Made by a program: the position numbers and the translations under genes. From the NCBI GenBank assembly GCA_963823495.1, contig CAWGLV010000001.1, forward strand, positions 1,488,001 through 1,552,000: a stretch of 64,000 nt of DNA. Direction: 5' to 3'. This stretch comes from DATDAH01 sp963823495 (GTDB lineage: Bacteria > Actinomycetota > Acidimicrobiia > Acidimicrobiales > DATDAH01). Each line of letters begins with the position of its first letter. Positions within the stretch are counted from its first letter, which is position 1. Under the pieces are notes generated by a model. That model was not told where the DNA came from, made no database searches, and saw only the letters and a list, made by a program, of their open reading frames with translations. Below are positions 44,785-52,915 of this stretch, in pieces.

Positions 44785-45442
44785 CGCCCGCCTGGTCGCC
44801 GCCAAGGACCTCCGCATCGAGCGGCGGGCCCGGGTGGCGACCAACCAGGTCGTGCCCTTCGCGGTGTTGGTTCTCGTGCTCTTCGCCTTCGCCCTCGACC
44901 CCGATCGGGGTGTGCTCGACCGGGCGACCGGTGGCCTCTACTGGGTGGCGGTGCTGTTGTCGACGGTGTTGGCGGTCCAGCGGGCCTACGGGCTCGAGAC
45001 GGCCGACGGGGTGCCCGATGCCCTGCGCCTGTCCGGTCTCGACCCGGCCGGGGTGTTCCTGGGCAAGACGGCTGCCCTCGCGGTGCAGCTGTTGGTCCTC
45101 GAGGTCGTGCTCCTGGCCGGCGTCGCCCTGCTCTACTCGACCGAGCTCGCCGGCCCCGGCCTCCTGGTCGCGACCTGCGTGGCCGCGACCGTCGGTCTGG
45201 CGGCCGCCGGTAGCCTCTACGGCGTCCTCGCCGCCGGTCTACGGGTGCGCGAGACGCTCCTGCCGTTGCTCCTCCTCCCGGTCGTGGCACCCGTGCTCAT
45301 CGGGGCGACCCGGGCCTTCGAGGCGGCACTGGCGGGGGCGCCGGGCGACGGGTGGCCCTGGTGCGGGCTGCTGTCCATTTTCGCGGCGATCTACGTAGCG
45401 TTCGGGATGCTGGCCTTCGGGCCCCTGATGGAGGAACTGTGA
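44774..45442 (+). CDS. ccmB: Heme exporter subunit CcmB
   Basis: A 222-aa membrane protein with about six helices; AAKDLRIERRARVATNQVVP is the N-terminal signature (KDL.....E.R) and ALRLSGLDPAGVFLGKTAAL the coupling loop. The GTG at 44774 overlaps ccmA by 11 bp. It is the membrane partner of the CcmA ATPase. Confidence 0.9.
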   Translation: MLVDARLVAAKDLRIERRARVATNQVVPFAVLVLVLFAFALDPDRGVLDRATGGLYWVAVLLSTVLAVQRAYGLETADGVPDALRLSGLDPAGVFLGKTAALAVQLLVLEVVLLAGVALLYSTELAGPGLLVATCVAATVGLAAAGSLYGVLAAGLRVRETLLPLLLLPVVAPVLIGATRAFEAALAGAPGDGWPWCGLLSIFAAIYVAFGMLAFGPLMEEL

Positions 45443-46191
45443 ACCAGACGACGACGACGGTGGCGAGGGCGCCGGCCCACACCGGGTCCCGGGCGAGCCG
45501 CGTCGTCGGGATCCTGGCCGCGGTCGGCGCCCTGGCTCTGGTCCTGTGTGCCCTCGTGCTCAGCCCGGCCGACCGGATCCAGGGCGAGGCCGTGCGCCTG
45601 ATGTACCTCCACGTGCCCGCCGCGCTGGCGATGTACGCCGCCGTCATCGTGTTGGCCGTGGCCAGCGCGATGTGGCTGCGGCGCAAGACCCAGGGCTGGG
45701 ACGTCCTCGCCGCCGCGGCGGCCGAGGTGGGGCTCGTCTTCACGGCGCTGACCCTGGTCACCGGGATGTTGTGGGGTCGTCCGACCTGGGGTGTGTACTG
45801 GGTCTGGGATGCCCGTCTCACCACCACGGCGATGCTGGCCATCCTGTTGGCCGGGTACCTGGCCCTGCGTCGGGTCCCCGCCGCGGCGGAGTCCCGTTCC
45901 CGGCTGGCCGCGGTCGCCGGCCTCCTGATCGTGGTCGACCTGCCCCTCATCCACTACTCGGTGAACTGGTGGCGGACCCTGCACCAGGACGCCACGATCT
46001 CGACCACCGACGTGAAGATCGACGGGCTCATGCTGTTCACCTTGTTCCTGGGCATGGTCGTGACCGGCCTGGTGCTCACCTGGCTCCTCATCCACCGGTT
46101 CCGCCTTGCCTGGTTGGAGGAGGAGGTCGAGTCCGGGGGCCTCGACCTGGCCCTGGCCGAGCGGCGGGCCGAGGCCGAGGCGACCCGATGA
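45439..46191 (+). CDS. ccmC: Heme handling protein CcmC
   Basis: A 250-aa protein with about six membrane helices and the tryptophan-rich heme-binding motif WGRPTWGVYWVWDARLT. Conserved histidines (YLHVPAA and LIHYSVNWW) flank it as axial ligands. CcmC holds heme and loads it on CcmE. GTG start overlaps the ccmB stop (GTGA). Confidence 0.93.
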   Translation: MNQTTTTVARAPAHTGSRASRVVGILAAVGALALVLCALVLSPADRIQGEAVRLMYLHVPAALAMYAAVIVLAVASAMWLRRKTQGWDVLAAAAAEVGLVFTALTLVTGMLWGRPTWGVYWVWDARLTTTAMLAILLAGYLALRRVPAAAESRSRLAAVAGLLIVVDLPLIHYSVNWWRTLHQDATISTTDVKIDGLMLFTLFLGMVVTGLVLTWLLIHRFRLAWLEEEVESGGLDLALAERRAEAEATR

Positions 46192-46322
46192 TCAACCAGG
46201 GCTACGTCGTCGCGGGCTACCTGATCACCTTCCTGGGTCTGGGCGCCTATGCCGGTTGGATCCTGGTCCGGGGCCGCCGGCTGTCGACCCGCGTGCCCGA
46301 GGAGCGGCGCCGGTGGATGTGA
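46188..46322 (+). CDS. ccmD: CcmD-type small membrane protein
   Basis: A 44-aa protein, MINQGYVVAGYLITFLGLG, with one membrane helix and an Arg-rich tail (LVRGRRLSTRV, then EERRR). Size, one helix, Tyr near the start and position between ccmC and ccmE match CcmD, which stabilises CcmC-CcmE. It overlaps ccmC by 4 bp and its last bases overlap the start of ccmE. Easily missed because it lies inside a longer open frame. Confidence 0.8.
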   Translation: MINQGYVVAGYLITFLGLGAYAGWILVRGRRLSTRVPEERRRWM

Positions 46323-46822
46323 CCTCGAGCGACGAGCAGGGCGGAGGGCCCGACCTCGACCTCACCCCGCGGGTCAGTGCCCCGAAGCGACGACGGGGCT
46401 TGGCCGTGTCGTTGGCGTTGGTGGCGGTCGTCGGCGCGCTGGCCTTCGTCGCCGTGAAGGCCCTGGGCGACGCCTCGCTGTTCTTCCTCAACGCCGACGA
46501 AGCCGTCGAGCAACGGGCCGACCTCGGTGACGACCGGTTCCGTCTCCAGGGCACGGTGGTCGACGGCTCGGTCGAGGAGACCGATGCCGGCGTGCGGTTC
46601 GAGGTCGAGTTCAACGGGGTCACGGCCGATGTCGTGCACGAGGGGGATCCTCCCGAGCTCTTCCAGCCCGACATCCCGGTGGTGCTGGAGGGCAACTGGG
46701 ACGGGGTGGTGTTCGCCTCCGACCGGATCCTGGTCAAGCACTCCTCGGAGTACGAGGCGGACAACCAGGAACGCCTGGAGGAGGCCGACGAGGGTGGAGA
46801 GAGCGACACCACCACACCGTGA
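46313..46822 (+). CDS. ccmE: Heme chaperone CcmE
   Basis: A 169-aa protein (GTG at 46313, or a GTG at 46319) with an N-terminal anchor (LAVSLALVAVVGALAFVAV) and an OB-fold domain outside the membrane. ILVKHSSEYE carries the covalent heme-binding His143 in the H-x3-Y arrangement of classical CcmE, not the Cys variant. GVTADVVHEGDPPELF is the conserved strand. It carries heme from CcmC to CcmF. Confidence 0.9.
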   Translation: MDVTSSDEQGGGPDLDLTPRVSAPKRRRGLAVSLALVAVVGALAFVAVKALGDASLFFLNADEAVEQRADLGDDRFRLQGTVVDGSVEETDAGVRFEVEFNGVTADVVHEGDPPELFQPDIPVVLEGNWDGVVFASDRILVKHSSEYEADNQERLEEADEGGESDTTTP

Positions 46823-46832
46823 GGCCTGAACG

Positions 46833-48818
46833 GTGAACCTCGCACTCGGATCGGCTGGGGTCGCGCTGGGACTCCTCGGGGCCCTGGGTGGAGCCGGGGT
46901 GGTGCTGACCGGTCTGATCCGAGGTCGTCCGGCCCTGTTGCGCTCGGCCCCCGCCTACGGCCTGCTCGTGCTCGGCGGCGCCGTGCTGGCGACGGTCGCC
47001 ATGGAGCGGGCGCTCGTCACCCGGGACTTCACGGTCCTCTTCGTGGCCGAGAACGGCAGCAGCCGGACACCGGCGCTGTTCAACGTGGCGACGCTCTGGT
47101 CCGCGCTGGAAGGATCGATCATCCTCTGGGCCCTGGTGCTCGCCGGCTACCTCGTCGCGGTCCTGGCCAAGTTCCGGGACCGGCTGGGCGACCCGCTCGT
47201 CGGATGGGCGCTGGTGACGATGTTCCTCACCGCGGCCTTCTTCTTCGCCCTGATGGTGGGTCCGGCCAACCCGTTCCAGAGCTTCGACCCCCCGGTGGGC
47301 TTCGACGGTCCCGGCCCCAACCCCCTACTGCAGAACCACGTCCTCATGGCGTTCCACCCGCCGATGCTCTACCTCGGCTACGTGGGCTTCACCGTGCCCT
47401 TCGCCTTCGCCGTCGGCGCGCTGGCGACCGGTAGGGTCGGCGAGGGCTGGCTGGCGGAGACCCGGCGCTGGACGCTCTTCGCCTGGGGGTTCCTGACCGT
47501 CGGCATCGTCCTCGGAGCCTGGTGGTCCTACGAGGTCCTGGGCTGGGGCGGGTACTGGGCCTGGGACCCGGTCGAGAACGCGTCCTTCCTGCCGTGGCTG
47601 ACCGGCACGGCCTACCTGCACTCGGTGATGGTCCAGGAGCGCCGCGGGATGTTGCGGGTGTGGAACCTCTCGCTGCTCTGTGCCACCTTCGCCCTGACCA
47701 TCCTCGGCACGTTCCTCACCCGTTCGGGGGTCCTCGACTCCGTGCACGCCTTCACCGAGTCCGGCATCGGGCCGGCGTTCCTCACCTTCTTCGCCGTCAT
47801 CGTCGGCGTCAGCGTGGTCTTGATCGGCTGGCGGGGCGACCGCCTGCGCTCACCGGGGCGCATCGACTCCCCGTGGTCCCGCGAGGGGGCCTTCTTCGGC
47901 AACAACCTGCTTTTCGCCGCCTTCGCCTTCGTCGTGCTCCTGGGCACCGTCTTCCCCCTCCTGGTCGAGGCGGTGAACGGCGATCGGATCTCGGTCGGCG
48001 TGCCCTACTTCGACCGCATGGCGATGCCCATCGGCCTCGCCCTGCTGCTCCTCATGGCCGTGGCGCCGGTGCTGCCGTGGCGCAAGGCCAGCGGTGAGCT
48101 GCTGCGCCACCGCCTCTACTGGCCCGCTTGGGCGGGGACCCTCGCCCTGGTGGCGGCGGTCGGCATCGGGGCCCGGGGCCTCGCGCCCCTCCTGGCCTTC
48201 GGGCTCGGCGGTCTCGCCGCCGGCTCGGCGGTCCGTCAGCTCGTCCTCGCCACGCGCCGTCACGGGCGTCGGGGCCTCCTCGGTCGGGCCAACGGCGGCA
48301 TGGTCGTGCACCTCGGAGTGGTGATCATCGCCGTGGCCCTCGCCGCGTCCCAGAGCTTCGTCCACGTCGGCGAGTTCCGGCTGGCCGAGGGCCAGTCCGC
48401 CGAGGTCGGCGGCCACACCGTGACCTATCTGGGGTTGGAGACCATCGAGCGGTCCGAGAAGACCGAGATCCGGGCGCGAGTCCAGATCGACGACGACGGG
48501 GTGTTCACACCGAGCCTGTCGGAGTTCCGCTTCGGTGGCCAGTCGATCGGCACGCCGTCGGTGCGGGTGTCGGCCGCCGACGACGTCTACCTCGCCCTCC
48601 AGGCCCTCCCCGAGGGGGGCACCGACGAGGTCCTGCTCCGGGTGGTCGTGCAGCCCTTGATCCTCTGGCTGTGGATCGGCGGCGGGGTGATGGCGCTGGG
48701 CACGATCCTGGCCGCGTGGCCCGGGCAGCGGCGGCGTCCGACCGATCCGACCTCGGCGGCGTTGGCGACCGACGTCGCCGCCGGGGATCCGGTGGCGTCC
48801 GAGCGGGCGCGGGTCTGA
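46833..48818 (+). CDS. ccmF: Cytochrome c synthetase core CcmF
   Basis: A 661-aa membrane protein with about 15 helices. The WWD heme motif reads WGGYWAWDPVENASFLPWL, and NPFQSFDPPVGFDGPGPNPL precedes the conserved histidine (QNHVLMAFHPPMLYLGYV). The C-terminal extracytoplasmic domain (EFRLAEGQSAEVGGHTVTY) agrees with CcmF. It transfers heme from CcmE to apocytochrome c with CcmH. GTG start 10 bp after ccmE. Confidence 0.95.
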   Translation: MNLALGSAGVALGLLGALGGAGVVLTGLIRGRPALLRSAPAYGLLVLGGAVLATVAMERALVTRDFTVLFVAENGSSRTPALFNVATLWSALEGSIILWALVLAGYLVAVLAKFRDRLGDPLVGWALVTMFLTAAFFFALMVGPANPFQSFDPPVGFDGPGPNPLLQNHVLMAFHPPMLYLGYVGFTVPFAFAVGALATGRVGEGWLAETRRWTLFAWGFLTVGIVLGAWWSYEVLGWGGYWAWDPVENASFLPWLTGTAYLHSVMVQERRGMLRVWNLSLLCATFALTILGTFLTRSGVLDSVHAFTESGIGPAFLTFFAVIVGVSVVLIGWRGDRLRSPGRIDSPWSREGAFFGNNLLFAAFAFVVLLGTVFPLLVEAVNGDRISVGVPYFDRMAMPIGLALLLLMAVAPVLPWRKASGELLRHRLYWPAWAGTLALVAAVGIGARGLAPLLAFGLGGLAAGSAVRQLVLATRRHGRRGLLGRANGGMVVHLGVVIIAVALAASQSFVHVGEFRLAEGQSAEVGGHTVTYLGLETIERSEKTEIRARVQIDDDGVFTPSLSEFRFGGQSIGTPSVRVSAADDVYLALQALPEGGTDEVLLRVVVQPLILWLWIGGGVMALGTILAAWPGQRRRPTDPTSAALATDVAAGDPVASERARV

Positions 48819-48820
48819 GG

Positions 48821-49399
48821 ATGGACGTCACCGAAGCCGTCGACCACGCGCCCCGTCGGCGGGGCATGGTCCTCGCCGTCGCCGTGGTGGTCGGCGTCCT
48901 CACGGTGGCCTTCGTCGCCGTCCTGGCCACCCGTGACCCGGCCCAGGACCGCTCGACCGACAGCCCGCTGGTCGGCGAACTGGCTCCCCCGCTGGCCGGT
49001 GACCTGATCGCCCCGGCCGCCGCGGTCGGGACCGCGTTCGACCTGGACCGCTTGCGGGGCCAGTGGGTCGTGGTCAACTTCTTCGCCACCTGGTGCGTGC
49101 CGTGTGTGGTCGAACACCCCGAGCTGGTGGCGTTCGGCGAGCAGCACGCGGCCGAGGGCGACGCCTCGGTGGTCAGCGTCGTCTTCGACGACGACGCCGA
49201 CGACGTCGCGACCTTCTTCGAGGAGAACGGCGGGGACTGGCCGGTGATCGACGGGGAGCGCGTCATCCTGGACTGGGCCGTCGCCGCGGTGCCCGAGTCG
49301 TTCCTGGTGTCGCCGGACGGTGTCGTGGTGGCCAAGGTCACCGGCGGGGTCACGGCCTCCGGCCTCGACGAGCTCATCGCGCGGGTGCAGGGCGGGTGA
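48821..49399 (+). CDS. ccmG: Thiol-disulfide oxidoreductase CcmG/DsbE
   Basis: A 192-aa thioredoxin-like protein anchored by an N-terminal helix (GMVLAVAVVVGVLTVAFVAV). The redox site is NFFATWCVPCVVEHPEL, with the cis-proline region AVPESFLVSPDG. It keeps the CxxCH cysteines of apocytochrome c reduced. ATG start at 48821, 2 bp after ccmF. Confidence 0.93.
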   Translation: MDVTEAVDHAPRRRGMVLAVAVVVGVLTVAFVAVLATRDPAQDRSTDSPLVGELAPPLAGDLIAPAAAVGTAFDLDRLRGQWVVVNFFATWCVPCVVEHPELVAFGEQHAAEGDASVVSVVFDDDADDVATFFEENGGDWPVIDGERVILDWAVAAVPESFLVSPDGVVVAKVTGGVTASGLDELIARVQGG

Positions 49400-49851
49400 C
49401 CCGCCGGTTGTCGTGGCTGGCGATGGCCCTGGTCGCCCTGGTCGCCCTGGTCGTGGGGCTCCAGCCCGACGACCAGGCCCGCACCACCGAGGACCGGATC
49501 TTCGCGCTGGCCGAGACCCTCAAGTGCCCGACCTGTCGGAGTCAGTCCGTCGCCGATTCCGAGGCCCCGAGCGCCAGGGCCATCCGGGCCGAGATCGCCC
49601 GCCGTCTCGAAGGTGGCGAGTCCGAGGACGAGATCCGGACCTATCTCGTCAGCCGTTTCGGTGAGGAGATCCTGCTCGCGCCCTCCTCGTCAGGCGTGAC
49701 GGCCCTGGTCTGGATCCTGCCCGTGGTCGCCGTCGCACTGGGCGCAGCAGGGCTCTACCTCGCGTTCCGGCGGTGGCGGCAACGCCCCTCGGTGGCGGCC
49801 TCCGACGAGGACCGGCGCCTCGTGGCCGAGGCCCGGGGCGAAGCCCCGTGA
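49396..49851 (+). CDS. ccmH: Cytochrome c maturation protein CcmH
   Basis: A 151-aa protein with a signal anchor, a small three-helix domain with the redox motif LKCPTCRSQSVADS, and a C-terminal membrane helix (ALVWILPVVAVALGAAGLYL). This is the CcmH/NrfF domain, which forms a mixed disulfide with apocytochrome c. GTG at 49396 overlaps ccmG by 4 bp. Confidence 0.93.
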   Translation: MTRRLSWLAMALVALVALVVGLQPDDQARTTEDRIFALAETLKCPTCRSQSVADSEAPSARAIRAEIARRLEGGESEDEIRTYLVSRFGEEILLAPSSSGVTALVWILPVVAVALGAAGLYLAFRRWRQRPSVAASDEDRRLVAEARGEAP

Positions 49852-50603
49852 GCCCACGGACCGCCGCTCCCGGCCCCGCTGATCCCGACGCCTACGCCGC
49901 CCTGGAGGAGCAGCGGGACTTCCTGCTCGGCTCGCTGGACGACCTCGAACGCGAGCGAGCCGCCGGTGACATCGACGAGACGGACTACGAGGCCCTCCGC
50001 GACGACTACACCGCCCGGGCCGCCGCAGTGCTCCGGGCCCTGGAGGAGGGCGGGGCTCGGTTCGCCTCGGCACGCCGGCCGGGGTCGTGGCGCTTCGTCG
50101 CCGCCGTGGTCGCCGGCGTCCTGGTGCTGGCCGCGGGAGCGGGCCTGTTGCTGGCCCGGTCCTCGGGCACCCGGGCCGGCAACGAGTCGGTCACCGGCGA
50201 CATCCGGCTCGGCGCCCGGGAGGAGGTGGCCCGCTGCCTGAGCCTCTTCAGCCAGCAGGACGTGCTCGAGGCCGTCATGTGTTACGACGCCGTGCTCGAG
50301 TCCGACCCCGAGAACGTCGAGGCCCTGACCTACCGGGGCTGGGCCCTCATCCAGTCCACGTTGGTCGATGAGGGGCTGACCTTCCTGGACCGTGCGGTCG
50401 CGGTCGATCCCGACTACCCCGATGCCCACGTCTTCCGGGCCATCACCTATCGCAACCAGGGCCGGGTCGAAGAGGCCCGGGCGGAGCTGGCCGCGCTCGA
50501 CGAGCTCCAACTCCCGGTGGCGATGGAGGGCCTGATCGCCGGCCTCCGCCAGGACCTCGAGGCGCCCGTGTCCTCTCCGGCACCGTCCACGCCGGAGGGC
50601 TAG
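49848..50603 (+). CDS. ccmI: CcmI-like TPR protein
   Basis: A 251-aa protein: an N-terminal helical region (AALEEQRDFLLGSLDDLE, matching the CcmI/NrfG start), one membrane helix (FVAAVVAGVLVLAAGAGLLL) and TPR repeats outside (VLEAVMCYDAVLESDPENVE; ALIQSTLVDEGLTFLDRAVA). CcmI presents the apocytochrome C-terminus to the lyase. Its stop TAG is part of the next gene's -10-like box. GTG at 49848 overlaps ccmH by 4 bp. Confidence 0.8.
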   Translation: MSPRTAAPGPADPDAYAALEEQRDFLLGSLDDLERERAAGDIDETDYEALRDDYTARAAAVLRALEEGGARFASARRPGSWRFVAAVVAGVLVLAAGAGLLLARSSGTRAGNESVTGDIRLGAREEVARCLSLFSQQDVLEAVMCYDAVLESDPENVEALTYRGWALIQSTLVDEGLTFLDRAVAVDPDYPDAHVFRAITYRNQGRVEEARAELAALDELQLPVAMEGLIAGLRQDLEAPVSSPAPSTPEG

Positions 50604-50606
50604 GTT
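50601..50606 (+). promoter_or_regulatory. -10-like TAGGTT for the DUF4389 gene
   Basis: TAGGTT includes the ccmI stop codon and ends 7 nt before the ATG at 50614. Confidence 0.35.
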
Positions 50607-50613
50607 TCCGGCC

Positions 50614-51249
50614 ATGACCGACCCGAGCTTTCCGCCGCCCCCACCAGCGAGCCCCGCCGCCGCCGTCGGTGGTGCCGACGCCTTCCACCTCGATCTGACC
50701 GCCCCACCCGAGGTCGCCAACTGGCGGCCGCTGGTGCACTGGCTCCTGGTCATCCCCTTCGCCATCGTGGCCGGCTTCCTGGGCTTCGGGCTCTACATCG
50801 TGTCGATCATCGCCTTCTTCACGGTGGTGTTCACCAAGCGGATCCCTCCGGGCCTGTTCGGCTTCATGGCGATGGTCCTGCGCGTTGGCTGGCGCTCGAC
50901 GAGCTACCAGCTGTTCCTGCGGGAGGCCTACCCGAGCTGGGAGTTCACCTCGACGGCCGGAGACCCGGGCGACGACCCCGCGGTCCTGTCGATACCCGAG
51001 CCGGGAGAGATGAGCCGTTGGCTCCCCTTCGTGAAGTGGCTGCTGGTGATCCCCCACTTCATCGTGCTGGGGGTCCTCGGCATCGGCGTCTACTTCGCGG
51101 TGGTCATCGGGTTCTTCGCGGTCCTCTTCACCGGCCGTTGGCCCGAGGGGCTGCGGAACTTCGTGATCGGCTTCGAGCGCTGGGCGCTGCGGGTCATGGC
51201 CTACGCGCTGTTCATGACCGACGACTATCCGCCGTTCTCCCTGGACTAG
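50614..51249 (+). CDS. DUF4389 membrane protein
   Basis: A 211-aa protein made of two similar halves, each with WRPLVHWLLVIP/WLPFVKWLLVIP followed by membrane helices and a segment R(V/A)-x-Y-(Q/A)LF. This duplicated pattern is typical of DUF4389. Function unknown. Its 3' end overlaps that of the SixA-like gene on the other strand by 38 bp. Confidence 0.85.
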   Translation: MTDPSFPPPPPASPAAAVGGADAFHLDLTAPPEVANWRPLVHWLLVIPFAIVAGFLGFGLYIVSIIAFFTVVFTKRIPPGLFGFMAMVLRVGWRSTSYQLFLREAYPSWEFTSTAGDPGDDPAVLSIPEPGEMSRWLPFVKWLLVIPHFIVLGVLGIGVYFAVVIGFFAVLFTGRWPEGLRNFVIGFERWALRVMAYALFMTDDYPPFSLD

Positions 51250-51721
51250 GGCTCGGGCGCGGGTCGTCCCGCTTCGGTGGGGCCAGGTAGGTGCCCCGGG
51301 TGAAGTCGGCCCCCTCGCGCTCGAGGACCCAGGTGGAGCACTTCTTGGCGTCACGGTCGACGGCGTCCATGCCCTCGTCGAGCAACTGATCGATCAGGGC
51401 GGGGATGAGGTCGCCGTGGGAGCAGAGCAGGGCATGGTCCAGGTCGCCCGCGAGGCGACGGACCGGGGCCAGGGGCATGCCCTCCCACAGGGCGTTGTCC
51501 TCGATCACCTCCAGGCCGCGGGTGGCGGCGAGGGGACCGACGGTCTGCAGGCACCGCACCGCCGGGCTGGAGACGATCACTTCGATCCGGCGGTCGGCCA
51601 GGAGGTCCACCAACCCTCGGGCTTGAGCGAAGCCCTTCTCGCTGAGGGGCCGGAGCCGGTCGTCGGAAGGCCAGCCGTGCCGACTCCGAGCATCGGCATG
51701 GCGCACGACCAGGAGGCTCAC
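51212..51721 (-). CDS. SixA-like histidine phosphatase
   Basis: A 169-aa protein of the histidine phosphatase (phosphoglycerate mutase) superfamily: VRHADARSRH replaces the usual RHG phosphate loop, SSPAVRCLQT is the second basic motif, and LLCSHGDLIP has the conserved His. SixA-type proteins use RHA and remove phosphate from histidine or other groups. It follows the desulfurase with a 4-bp overlap (GTGA). C-terminal 12 residues overlap the convergent gene's coding strand. Confidence 0.8.
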   Translation of the reverse strand: MSLLVVRHADARSRHGWPSDDRLRPLSEKGFAQARGLVDLLADRRIEVIVSSPAVRCLQTVGPLAATRGLEVIEDNALWEGMPLAPVRRLAGDLDHALLCSHGDLIPALIDQLLDEGMDAVDRDAKKCSTWVLEREGADFTRGTYLAPPKRDDPRPSPSPGRTADSRRS

Positions 51722-52842
51722 CCGCCCCCCAGGGCCCGGAGGTCGCCCACCACCCCTGGCAGGGCATCGAGGAAGGCGTCGATGTCGGCGTCGGTGCTCG
51801 ACCACCCCACCGACAACCGCAGCGACCGGTGGGCGTCGACCCCCATGGCCGCGAGGACCGGCGAGGGTTCGAGGGTCTCGGACGAACACGCGCTACCGGA
51901 GTGCACGGCGATCCCGGCGGCGTCGAGACCGAGGAGGACGGCCTGGGGCTCGACCCCCTCGATGCCGAGGCAGACGAGGTGCGGGAGTCGGTCCACCGGG
52001 TCACCGTAGACCGGGATCCCGTCCATCTCGGCGACCTCGGTGACGACCCGGTCGGTGAGGCGCCGCGACCGGACGGCCTCCTCGGCCAACCGACCTCCTG
52101 CCAAGGCGGCGCAGGCGGCGGCGAAACCCACCACCCCGACGGCGTTCTCCATGCCGGCCCGCCGGGCGCGTTCCTGGTCCCCGCCGACGAGCAGGGGATC
52201 GAGGCGTAGCCCCCGGCGCACCAGGAGCGCGCCCACCCCGGCCGGGCCGCCGAACTTGTGGGCGCTGAGCGAGACCAGGTCGGCGCCCAGGGCCGCGAAG
52301 TCGATCGGATCATGGCCGTTGGCCTGCGCGGCGTCGACGTGGACCAGGACATCGAGGTCCGCGCAGGCGGCGACGACCGCGCCCACCGGCTGGCGGGTGC
52401 CCACCTCGTGGTTGCCGGCCTGGACGTGGACCACTGTGGTCTCGGGACCGACGGCATCGGCGACGGCGTCGGCCGCGACCCGGCCCTGGCCGTCCACGGC
52501 CACCAGGGTGACCGCGCCCACCCGTTCGGCCGCGAGGCGGACGGCGGAGTGCTCGACGGCGGACACCACCTGGTGACGGCCTCGGCCCGCGGCACCGACC
52601 ACCGCGGAGACGACGGCTTCGGTCCCGCTCCCGGTGAACACGACCTCGCGGGGTCGGGCGCCGAAGGCGGCAGCGACCTGCTCGCGGGCCGTTTCGACCG
52701 CGACCCGCACGGTCAGGGCCTCCTGGTGGATCCGCCCCGGGTCACCGACCAGGTCGAGGGTGGCCACCATCGCGGCGCGGGCCTCTGGTCGCAGGGGCGA
52801 ACTCGACCCGTGGTCGAGGTAGTGCCGCCCGCTCACGCCCAC
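51718..52842 (-). CDS. Cysteine desulfurase (NifS/IscS family)
   Basis: A 374-aa PLP enzyme. SLSAHKFGGPAGVG holds the PLP lysine, HVQAGNHEVGTRQP aligns with the conserved N/E-G-T segment, VEHSAV is the cofactor-stacking His, and SGSACSSETLEPSPVL carries the catalytic cysteine on a short loop as in IscS/NifS. It takes sulfur from cysteine for Fe-S clusters or tRNA thiolation. ATG at 52842. A hairpin lies between it and the SufR-like gene upstream. Confidence 0.9.
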   Translation of the reverse strand: MGVSGRHYLDHGSSSPLRPEARAAMVATLDLVGDPGRIHQEALTVRVAVETAREQVAAAFGARPREVVFTGSGTEAVVSAVVGAAGRGRHQVVSAVEHSAVRLAAERVGAVTLVAVDGQGRVAADAVADAVGPETTVVHVQAGNHEVGTRQPVGAVVAACADLDVLVHVDAAQANGHDPIDFAALGADLVSLSAHKFGGPAGVGALLVRRGLRLDPLLVGGDQERARRAGMENAVGVVGFAAACAALAGGRLAEEAVRSRRLTDRVVTEVAEMDGIPVYGDPVDRLPHLVCLGIEGVEPQAVLLGLDAAGIAVHSGSACSSETLEPSPVLAAMGVDAHRSLRLSVGWSSTDADIDAFLDALPGVVGDLRALGGG

Positions 52843-52852
52843 CCCCTACTCG

Positions 52853-52901
52853 GAAATTGCGGGAGTTGGTCACCCTGGAGGTGACCAACTGCCGCAATTT
52901 C
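52853..52901. repeat. 49-bp hairpin with the same termini as the 8.2-kb element
   Basis: GAAATTGCGG (52853-52862) pairs with CCGCAATTTC (52892-52901), then after one mismatch AGTTGGTCACC (52864-52874) pairs with GGTGACCAACT (52880-52890) around CTGGA. The 9-bp termini GAAATTGCG/CGCAATTTC are the same as those of the element at 8178-8297. It may also end transcripts of the SufR-like gene. Confidence 0.7.
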
Positions 52902-52915
52902 GATGGAGTGGCGGG

